Origin: Singulisphaera sp. GP187
GTDB taxonomy: Bacteria > Planctomycetota > Phycisphaerae > Phycisphaerales > SM1A02
Assembly (NCBI GenBank): GCA_945888705.1
Contig: CAMDAQ010000002.1
Span: forward strand, 1 to 50,131
Direction: 5' to 3'
DNA: 50,131 nt
Part shown: positions 37,058 through 44,542 of the stretch, piece by piece
Layout of the letters: every line of letters starts with the position of its first letter
How positions within the stretch are numbered: position 1 is the first letter of the stretch
Position numbers and translations under genes: made by a program
The notes under the pieces: generated by a model
Told to the model about the DNA's origin: nothing
Database searches by the model: none
What the model saw: only the letters and a program-made list of their open reading frames with translations

Positions 37058-38070
37058 GCCTGGGCCGCCGTGCACGCTGCGAAGCGCTTGACGAGCGTGT
37101 CGTTGATCCCCGCGGCGACGAACTGCTTGCAGCGAAGCACGGCGTTCATGATGGTTCGCGCCTGGCTCGAGCCGTGGCTGATGAGGCACGTTCCGTTCAC
37201 GCCCATGAGCGGCGCGCCGCCGTACTCGTGGTAGTCGTACTTGGCGTAGAGGCTCTTGACGACCGGGTCGAGCCGGGCCGCGAGCGTAGAATCGATCTCG
37301 AGCACCTCGGTCGCGAGGGCACGGAAGATGCCCGCCGAGAGGCCCTCGGCGAGCTTGATCATGACGTTCCCCACGACGCCGTTGGTGATCACCACGTCGG
37401 CTTCGCCATCAAAGACGCCGCGTCCTTCGACGAAGCCGATGAAGTTGATGTTGGGCGTGTTTTCCAGCAGTTCGCGGGCTTCCTTCGCATCGGCGGTGCC
37501 CTTGTTGGCTTCGCCGCCCACGTTCATCAGCGCCACGCGAGGCTGCTTGATGCCGAGGATGTCGTGGGCATAGACATCGCCCATGACGCCATACTGCGCC
37601 AGGTGCGCCGGCTTGGGTTCGATGTTCGCACCGACGTCGATGAGCACCACCGGGCCAGCGAAGGTCGGGATGGTGCAAGCGATGCCCGGGCGGATCACGC
37701 CAGGGAGGCGACGCAGGTACATCTGGGCGCCGGCCACGCACGCGCCGGTGTTGCCCGCGCTGAGGATCGCATCGAGCCGCTGGGCATACCCGGGTGCGCC
37801 CATCTTGCTCATGACGGTGATCGAAGAATCTTCCTTGTTGCGGATGCCGTCGACGGGCGACTCATCCATGCCGATGACCTGCGACGTGAAGACGCACTCG
37901 ATGCGCGGATCCTTGATGCCGCGCTCGCTGAGCGTGTCCTCGATGGCGCCGCGATCACCCAGCAGCACCAGCGTGTCGTCGTCGGCGAGGCGGGGAAGGG
38001 CCTGCAGGGCGCCCTTCAGGATCTCGTCGGGGGCGTTGTCGCCCCCCATGACGTCGACGCCGATGCGCAT
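37054..38070 (-). CDS. plsX: phosphate acyltransferase PlsX
   Basis: MRIGVDVMGGDNAPDEILKGAL, SAGNTGACVAGA, GNVMIKLAEG, GGAPLMGVNGTCLISHGSS. Confidence 0.96.
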   Translation of the reverse strand: MRIGVDVMGGDNAPDEILKGALQALPRLADDDTLVLLGDRGAIEDTLSERGIKDPRIECVFTSQVIGMDESPVDGIRNKEDSSITVMSKMGAPGYAQRLDAILSAGNTGACVAGAQMYLRRLPGVIRPGIACTIPTFAGPVVLIDVGANIEPKPAHLAQYGVMGDVYAHDILGIKQPRVALMNVGGEANKGTADAKEARELLENTPNINFIGFVEGRGVFDGEADVVITNGVVGNVMIKLAEGLSAGIFRALATEVLEIDSTLAARLDPVVKSLYAKYDYHEYGGAPLMGVNGTCLISHGSSQARTIMNAVLRCKQFVAAGINDTLVKRFAACTAAQA

Positions 38071-38256
38071 TTAGGCTTCCTGGCCGCCGAGCTTCAGCTG
38101 CAGGCCAGGGCGGACGTAGCCGCAGGCCATGCACGAGGCGTGCGGACGCTTGGCAGCGCCGCAGTTGGGGCACAGGGTGGTGTGCACGGGCTTGAGGGCC
38201 TGGTGCGCACGGCGACGGCGCTTGCGGCCGGGCGAGGTTCGGAAGGCGGGATTCAT
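38071..38256 (-). CDS. rpmF: 50S ribosomal protein L32
   Basis: RTSPGRKRRRRAHQALKPVHTTLCPNCGAAKRPHASCMACGYVRP. Confidence 0.92.
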   Translation of the reverse strand: MNPAFRTSPGRKRRRRAHQALKPVHTTLCPNCGAAKRPHASCMACGYVRPGLQLKLGGQEA

Positions 38257-38310
38257 GGCTGGCTCCGTGGTCAGGGCGCGCACGACAGGGCGCGCTGTGT
38301 CGAGCGAAGC

Positions 38311-38338
38311 AGTTTAGGGGAATGGTGCTGCAAGTCAA
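38311..38338 (-). promoter_or_regulatory. sigma70-like promoter for rpmF-plsX-fab operon: TTGACT-N16-TAAACT
   Basis: Read on minus strand; -35 at 38338-38333, -10 at 38316-38311. Confidence 0.7.
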
Positions 38339-38376
38339 GGAGATGAAGGGTCTTCCTATAACACGGAAGCGGACCG

Positions 38377-38405
38377 TTGCAGCGGAGCCGAGGCTTCGCT
38401 AGTCT
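38377..38405 (+). promoter_or_regulatory. sigma70-like promoter for rpsL: TTGCAG-N17-TAGTCT
   Basis: -35 38377-38382, 17-bp spacer, -10 38400-38405, ATG 38431. Confidence 0.65.
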
Positions 38406-38430
38406 TGTCGACCCTTCACTTCAAACGCCA

Positions 38431-38817
38431 ATGCCGACCATCAATCAACTCGTTCGCAAGCCCCGCCGCTCTCCCGCCACCAAGTCCAAGGTGCGCGAAC
38501 TTGCCGCCTGCCCGCAAAAGCGCGGCGTGTGCCTGCAGGTCAAGACGGTCAGCCCCAAGAAGCCGAACTCCGCGCTCCGCAAGGTGTGCCGCGTCCGCCT
38601 GAGCAATGGCCGTGAAGTCACCGCCTACATCGGCGGCGAAGGCCACAACCTCCAGGAACACTCGATCGTGCTCGTGCGCGGCGGCCGCGTGCGCGACCTT
38701 CCCGGCGTGCGCTACCACGTCGTGCGCGGTGCGCTCGACTGCCTCGGCGTCGACGGCCGCAAGAAGAGCCGCTCGTGCTACGGCGTGAAGAAGAAGGCCG
38801 CTGCCGCCAAGAAGTGA
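38431..38817 (+). CDS. rpsL: 30S ribosomal protein S12
   Basis: [21 protein letters not shown]...[37 protein letters not shown]. Confidence 0.97.
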   Translation: MPTINQLVRKPRRSPATKSKVRELAACPQKRGVCLQVKTVSPKKPNSALRKVCRVRLSNGREVTAYIGGEGHNLQEHSIVLVRGGRVRDLPGVRYHVVRGALDCLGVDGRKKSRSCYGVKKKAAAAKK

Positions 38818-38839
38818 TCGCGCAGCGGATGATGGAACA

Positions 38840-38980
38840 CCTGCGGGCAACCGCAGGAGCAGCCCCGGGATCCTCCCGGGCCGTGCAGGCCGGTCGCCTG
38901 CGACAACCCCAGTAACGGTGCTCCCCAGTCCGGGCATGTCCAACGCCCGAGCATCGTGAAACCAACCGGGCCAATGGCCC
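38840..38980 (+). ncRNA. hairpin-rich rpsL-rpsG intercistronic region, candidate S7 autoregulatory RNA
   Basis: cctgcgg-gcaa-ccgcagg; cccggg-atcct-cccggg; gcaggc-cggtc-gcctgc; cgggc...gcccg; gggcc-aat-ggccc just before rpsG SD. Confidence 0.45.
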
Positions 38981-38993
38981 AGAGGACCCAGAG

Positions 38994-39485
38994 ATGGCAC
39001 GTTTCACCGCCAGCGAGAAGCAGCTCAAGCCCGATCCCCGCTACCAGGACTTGGTCGTGTCCAAGTTCATCAACTGCATCATGGAAGACGGCAAGAAGGC
39101 CACCGCCATGCGCGTGGTCTATGACGCCTTCGACGTGATCCAGGCTCGCTTGGACAAGGACAAGTCGGAGAACATGCCGAAGACCGCGATCGAGGTCTTC
39201 CACCTCGCGCTCGAGAACGTGCGTCCGTCGGTCGAAGTGCGCTCCAAGCGCGTCGGTGGTGCCAACTATCAGGTTCCGATGCAGCTCTCCAAGCGCCGCG
39301 CCCAGAGCCTGGCCTTCCGCTGGATCATCGGTTCGGCCCGCGACGAGAAGGGCAAGCCAATCGCCCAGCGCCTGAGCAAGGAAATCATGGACTCCGCCCG
39401 CAACGAGGGCAAGTCGGTGCAGACGCGCGAGAACACGCACAAGATGGCCGACGCCAACAAGGCGTTCGCCCACTTCGCGTGGTGA
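38994..39485 (+). CDS. rpsG: 30S ribosomal protein S7
   Basis: FINCIMEDGKKATAMRVVYDAFDVI, ALENVRPSVEVRSKRVGGANYQVPMQL. Confidence 0.97.
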   Translation: MARFTASEKQLKPDPRYQDLVVSKFINCIMEDGKKATAMRVVYDAFDVIQARLDKDKSENMPKTAIEVFHLALENVRPSVEVRSKRVGGANYQVPMQLSKRRAQSLAFRWIIGSARDEKGKPIAQRLSKEIMDSARNEGKSVQTRENTHKMADANKAFAHFAW

Positions 39486-39546
39486 TCCGGTCCCGCGCGA
39501 GCGGGATGCCGGCCACGGCCATGCACGGTTCCAGGCACACACTCCA

Positions 39547-39570
39547 AGGGCGGGCCACTCGGCCCGCCCT
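39547..39570 (+). terminator. terminator of rpsL-rpsG
   Basis: agggcgggcc-actc-ggcccgccct perfect 10-bp stem followed by gttcatt. Confidence 0.7.
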
Positions 39571-39632
39571 GTTCATTGGTCACGGACGAATGACGGAGCC
39601 GCCGCTCGGCCAGCGTCCATCGGACCACGTGC

Positions 39633-40667
39633 ATGGCTGAGCACGCCGATCGTCATGCGCGTCAGCGCCTCGTCGCAGGATTCACCGGGCCGGCGCAGGA
39701 GCGGCTGCGCGCCTCGAGCGCACTCGTGGCCGGCTGCGGCGCGCTGGGCTGCCTGATTGCGGACCAACTCGTGCGTGCAGGAGTGGGCCGCGTGGTGATC
39801 GTGGACCGCGACGTGGTCGAGCCGAGCAACCTGCAGCGGCAATGCCTCTTCACGACGGCCGATGTCGGCGTGCCCAAGGCGATCGCGGCGCGCGCGCGGC
39901 TCGAGGCCGTCGATCCGTCGGCGCGCATTGAGGCGTGGGTCGACTCGATCGATCGCGAATCGATCGAGGACTACGTCGACGGCATCGATCTGGTGTTCGA
40001 CGGCTTCGATGCGATGGAGCCTCGGTACCTGCTGAACGACGTGTGCGTGCGCGATGGCCGGCCATGGGTCTACTGCGCCGCGATCGCCACGCAGGCGCGT
40101 GCCATGCTGGTGCGGCCCGGTGGTCCTTGTCTGCGATGCGTGTGGCCCGACGCACCACCGGCCGGCGCGCTTGGCACGTGCGACACCGCGGGAGTGCTCG
40201 GCTCGACGGTCGCCATCGCGGCGGGAGCGAGCGTGGCGCTCGGACTGCCGATCCTGGCCGGTGCCGAGCCGAGTACGCCGACGCTCGTCAGTGTCGACGC
40301 GGCAGCCGGATCGTGGCGCACGATCGCGGTCGCGAAGGATCCCGCGTGCCCGTGCTGCGGTGCCGGCCGGTTCGAGTGGCTCGATGGCGACGCGGGATCG
40401 GGAGCGGCGGTCCTGTGCGGACGCAACGCGGTGCAGATCCGGCCGGCGGTCGAGTCGGTGCTGGATGAATCGGGGTGGCTGGCGCGACTCGCCCACGCCG
40501 GATCGTTCACGGTCGGTCAAGGATTGGTGCGTGGATCGATCGATCCTTCGCTGTCAAGTGGCTTGGCGCTTGACCTCACGGTCTTCATCGATGGCAGGGC
40601 CGTGGTGCACGGCACCAGCGACCCGGCGATCGCTGCGGCGGTCTGCGCGCGCGTGCTCGGCGGCTGA
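39633..40667 (+). CDS. ThiF/MoeB/HesA-family E1-like adenylyltransferase
   Basis: ALVAGCGALGCLIADQLVRAGVGRVVIVDRDVVEPSNLQRQ; GPCLRC and CPCC zinc ligands; GTCDTAGVLGS. Confidence 0.88.
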   Translation: MAEHADRHARQRLVAGFTGPAQERLRASSALVAGCGALGCLIADQLVRAGVGRVVIVDRDVVEPSNLQRQCLFTTADVGVPKAIAARARLEAVDPSARIEAWVDSIDRESIEDYVDGIDLVFDGFDAMEPRYLLNDVCVRDGRPWVYCAAIATQARAMLVRPGGPCLRCVWPDAPPAGALGTCDTAGVLGSTVAIAAGASVALGLPILAGAEPSTPTLVSVDAAAGSWRTIAVAKDPACPCCGAGRFEWLDGDAGSGAAVLCGRNAVQIRPAVESVLDESGWLARLAHAGSFTVGQGLVRGSIDPSLSSGLALDLTVFIDGRAVVHGTSDPAIAAAVCARVLGG

Positions 40668-40703
40668 TCGACACGACGGATCGGTCGGTACGATCCTGCG
40701 ACC

Positions 40704-41204
40704 ATGGGACTCTTCGCCAGCTGCATCGCTCACGACTGCCTCGCCACCGTCGGCTACGCCGACAAGCTCTGCCAGGGAATTCCTGCGGAGTCGTTCGCGC
40801 GCATGCCCTTCACGGACATGAACAGCGCGGCCTTCAACATCGGTCACCTGAGCATCTATCCCGCGCGCATGGCGACCTTGATCGGCCACGAGGGAGCGAT
40901 CTCGAACCCCGCAGGCTGGGAGGATCTCTTCAAGGCCGGCGCGCCCTGCGTCGATGCGGGCACGTATCCATCGAAGGATGCGCTCATGGCGCACTACATG
41001 GCCGGTCACCAGAAGGTGGCTGAGCTGCTCACCGAGCTCGACGATTCGGTGCTTGCGGGACCGAATCCCGTGGAGGGCGTCTTCAAGGAACGCTTCCCCG
41101 TGCTGGGGCAGGCGGTGCTGTTCCTCTGCAACAATCACCAGATGATGCACCTGGGCCAGATCAGTGCGTGGCGTCGCGTGATGGGACTCGGGAGCGCGAT
41201 GTGA
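40704..41204 (+). CDS. DinB-like family protein
   Basis: NIGHLSIYPAR ... NNHQMMHLGQISAWRRVMGLG. Confidence 0.82.
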   Translation: MGLFASCIAHDCLATVGYADKLCQGIPAESFARMPFTDMNSAAFNIGHLSIYPARMATLIGHEGAISNPAGWEDLFKAGAPCVDAGTYPSKDALMAHYMAGHQKVAELLTELDDSVLAGPNPVEGVFKERFPVLGQAVLFLCNNHQMMHLGQISAWRRVMGLGSAM

Positions 41205-43768
41205 AGCCGCGCGCTGCGTGGCTCGCGCTTCTGGCGTGGGTGGCGGCGCTGATCCTGCCGACAGCGGCGCTCGCGCAATTCACGAACCTGTCCGTCGAGC
41301 CGATGGACCTTAGCGCGCTCGCCCGCATGCTGCGCGAAGAGTGCGTCGCCGAGCCGGCTGACTGGAATGCGTTCGAGCGTGTGCACATGGAGTATGTCGA
41401 GCGCCATGGGCCGCTGGTCGAGCGTTCATGCCAGGCCATTCGGGCGTCCGAGGCCAACACTGAACACCAGCGAGGCCCATCGATCGAGCTGCAGCTGGCG
41501 CAGCAGGACCTCGATGGCGCCCTGTTCACGGCCATCGCTGCGTTGATGCCGGCGGATGCCGCTGCGGGCATCGAGCGCGTGCGTGTGCGCCGTGGGCTTG
41601 CCGTGGCTGCTCGCATGAGCGGGTGGCTCGGCCAGGTCACGGCTTTTGATGCCGGCACGTCGCTGCAGCGGGCGCTTCGGGATGATGCGGCACGGTGGGC
41701 CGAGCTGAAGCCCGACGTCGATCGTCATCGGCTGGCCCGGCGGGATCTTGTTCGCCGCGTGTTGCGCGGCATCGGCGATGCCTTGGACTGCAGCGATCGG
41801 CGCGCGGCGGAGTCGATCTGGTTGGAGTACGCGGACCTGACGGAGCGGATCGCCAGCTTGGAGCATGAAGCCGAGCACGCCGTCGATGGCACGCAGGCGA
41901 TGCCTGCTGACCCATCGGTGGTGGATGCGACGACCGAGCGCCGAGCATCCAGCGACGCGGACGCAGATCCGATGGAACGGCTTGAGTCGCTTCGGCGCGA
42001 GCAGCAAGAGGCCCTTGAGCGGCTGTCTGCCCTTCGCAACGAGTGCTGGGCATCCATGACCAAGTCGATCGCGAGTGCGGTCGATCATGAGGTCGCGCTG
42101 TTTTTCCTGCTCGCACCGCGGTTGACGCCGCTGCAGCGCATGTCGTGGCGACGAAGCGTGGCCAACGAACTCAGCGTGGCGACCGATCGAGGGTACGGCG
42201 TGGAACAGTGCACGCTTGCCCTGCTTCGGGCGCCGGGAGTGGACCAGCCCCTGCGCGAGCGGTTGCTCGCCGCACTCTCGCGATGGGCGGAGGAGGATGG
42301 CGCGGCGCAGGAGGCCATGTTCCGCACCGCCGGCGAGCGCGTTGCCGAGCAGTATCTGTGGCAGTTCGGCACGGAGGAGCAGTCGCTGGCATCGCGCGCC
42401 TTCACCGAAGGATCGGCCTTGCGGGAACAGCGGGCCAGCCGCGCGCGGGATGAACTTCAGGCGATGGTCGTGGCGCAGGTTGGTGATGAGGCGGCGGGTG
42501 CAGCCATGGCGACGATCGAACAGCCCGCGGCCGAGGGGCAGGAGGTCGAGCTGGTCCTTGGCGAGGATCCGGAGGCGCCGGAGGTCGACGATGTGCCCGC
42601 GGACTCGGTCGATGCGATCGGTATGCCGAAGCGGGCGCGCCCCGCGTTGGCGCTCCTCGATCGGTTCATCGAGGCATGCATGATTCCAGAGTCGAAGGCC
42701 GAGGGCATGCGCGCATTGCTCGCGACGCATGAGTCGATCGTTTCGGCGATTGCGGAGGGTGAGCTTGCGGCGGTTCGTGGTCAGGAGCAGATCGACCTGA
42801 TGGAGCGCGTCAAGACGATGACGCTGGTTGATGCCATGGCAGCCGTAGAAACGTATGCGGCACACGCCCGGGCAGCGGAGGCCAAGATCCTTGACGCCGA
42901 TGATGCGTTCTGGAAAGCACTTGGCGAACTTGCGGGCGAGGCTGCGCCCGACTTCGCCCCGGCCATGCGGGTCAGTGCAGGCCTGTCACCGACCGATCTT
43001 GAGTGGGCGGTCGTGACGAGCCCGCTGCCCGCTGATCCCGTGCGCGTGGCGCTTGGATGTGCAGTCGACGACGAGCAGCGACGTCTGGTGCTCGCCGCCG
43101 CCGCTGCAGCCGAGGCATCGGAGGCCGCGTCCCGCTCTGAGATTGTCGACGTGCAGACCAGCATGAGTGTCGATTGGCTGCGTGGATCGCTGCTGTGGCG
43201 GACGCGGGCTGACGTGAGCGATGAGGAACGTGCAGCCTTCGGCGAAGCCAGTCGCGCACGACACGTCGAGCTGATGGATCGATACAAGAGGGCCATGGAA
43301 CGCAGGGATGCACTGCGCGCATCGCTTGCGCTCGAGATCGGGCGCATCGTCGGTGCGAAGGATCCTTGGCCGTTCCGCCGGGCGCTGGCTGCACAGGCGG
43401 CGCCGAACGGATTCCGGGAGCGCCACCGGATCATGCCGGTCCTGGACGCCCTGCTGGCGCAGGCCGATCTGCCCGGCGGCGTGCGCGCCGACGTGCTCGG
43501 TCTTCGGGATGACCTTGAGCCTGAGCTCAAGCGCGCCGAGGAACGGCTCATCGAGTCGATGGATGCACTCGTTGGCGACCGGCTCAAGGCGGAGGAATGG
43601 GTCGATCGATCGGCTCGGGCGCACGCCACGCTGTGGATCTGGTGGTTGCGCGATGAAGTCGAGCGGCGATGCGCCGAGCGGCTGCGCCGCGTCGCGCCGG
43701 AGTCGTTGCTTCCGGACTCGACGCTGCGCCCGATCCGCGAGGTGGAGCGCGGTCGCTACGGGATGTAG
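41201..43768 (+). CDS. large secreted hypothetical protein, helical/coiled-coil
   Basis: GTG start gives signal peptide MKPRAAWLALLAWVAALILPTAALAQ; Ala/Glu/Arg-rich body. Confidence 0.65.
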   Translation: MKPRAAWLALLAWVAALILPTAALAQFTNLSVEPMDLSALARMLREECVAEPADWNAFERVHMEYVERHGPLVERSCQAIRASEANTEHQRGPSIELQLAQQDLDGALFTAIAALMPADAAAGIERVRVRRGLAVAARMSGWLGQVTAFDAGTSLQRALRDDAARWAELKPDVDRHRLARRDLVRRVLRGIGDALDCSDRRAAESIWLEYADLTERIASLEHEAEHAVDGTQAMPADPSVVDATTERRASSDADADPMERLESLRREQQEALERLSALRNECWASMTKSIASAVDHEVALFFLLAPRLTPLQRMSWRRSVANELSVATDRGYGVEQCTLALLRAPGVDQPLRERLLAALSRWAEEDGAAQEAMFRTAGERVAEQYLWQFGTEEQSLASRAFTEGSALREQRASRARDELQAMVVAQVGDEAAGAAMATIEQPAAEGQEVELVLGEDPEAPEVDDVPADSVDAIGMPKRARPALALLDRFIEACMIPESKAEGMRALLATHESIVSAIAEGELAAVRGQEQIDLMERVKTMTLVDAMAAVETYAAHARAAEAKILDADDAFWKALGELAGEAAPDFAPAMRVSAGLSPTDLEWAVVTSPLPADPVRVALGCAVDDEQRRLVLAAAAAAEASEAASRSEIVDVQTSMSVDWLRGSLLWRTRADVSDEERAAFGEASRARHVELMDRYKRAMERRDALRASLALEIGRIVGAKDPWPFRRALAAQAAPNGFRERHRIMPVLDALLAQADLPGGVRADVLGLRDDLEPELKRAEERLIESMDALVGDRLKAEEWVDRSARAHATLWIWWLRDEVERRCAERLRRVAPESLLPDSTLRPIREVERGRYGM

Positions 43769-43777
43769 CCTGCGGCC

Positions 43778-44542
43778 ATGAATCTTGCGGCGGAGTTCCT
43801 GGGTACAGCGTTGCTGGTGCTGCTCGGCAACGGCGTGGTCGGCAACGTCATCCTCGCGCGCACGAAGGGGCAGGTGCTCCCGTCGCAGCCGGGGGGCTTC
43901 TTCATCATCACGGTGGGTTGGGGGCTCGCGGTCTTCGTCGCTGCCTACTGCACGGCGTTCCTGGGCGGCCCGGCGCACCTGAATCCGGCGGTGAGCGTGG
44001 CGATGTCGGCCATGGGCATGGTTGCGCGTGATGACTGCGTGCGCCTGTGCCTTGCCCAGATGACCGGCGGCATGTTCGGTGCGTTCCTCGTGTGGCTGCT
44101 CTACCTGCCGCACTGGCGGCTGACCGAGGATCCTCGCATCAAGCTGGCGGCCTTCTGCAACGCGCCCGCGGTGCGTGCACCCGCGAGCAACCTGCTGGTC
44201 GAGGTGATCGCCGCCGCGGTGCTCGTGTTCGGGATTCTCTGCCTCAAGGAAGCGCAAGGCACGATGGATGACGGGCGCGTGATCTCGCTGGACTTCGGCG
44301 CGATGGGCGCGCTGCCTGTGGGGCTGCTGGTCTTCGCGGTCGGCATTTGCCTCGGTGGGCCGACCGGGTATGCGGTGAACCCCGCGCGGGATCTGTCGCC
44401 GCGCGTCATGCATGCGCTGCTGCCGATTCCCGGCAAAGGCCCGAGCGATTGGGGCTATGCCTGGATTCCGGTGGCGGGTTCGATCGGTGGTGCGCTCGTA
44501 GCCGTCGCGATCTTCGAGGCCATCGCGCCCGTAGGGGGATGA
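43778..44542 (+). CDS. MIP/aquaporin family protein (glycerol-facilitator-like)
   Basis: Two NPA motifs: GGPAHLNPAVSVAMS and GYAVNPARDLSPR. Confidence 0.92.
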   Translation: MNLAAEFLGTALLVLLGNGVVGNVILARTKGQVLPSQPGGFFIITVGWGLAVFVAAYCTAFLGGPAHLNPAVSVAMSAMGMVARDDCVRLCLAQMTGGMFGAFLVWLLYLPHWRLTEDPRIKLAAFCNAPAVRAPASNLLVEVIAAAVLVFGILCLKEAQGTMDDGRVISLDFGAMGALPVGLLVFAVGICLGGPTGYAVNPARDLSPRVMHALLPIPGKGPSDWGYAWIPVAGSIGGALVAVAIFEAIAPVGG

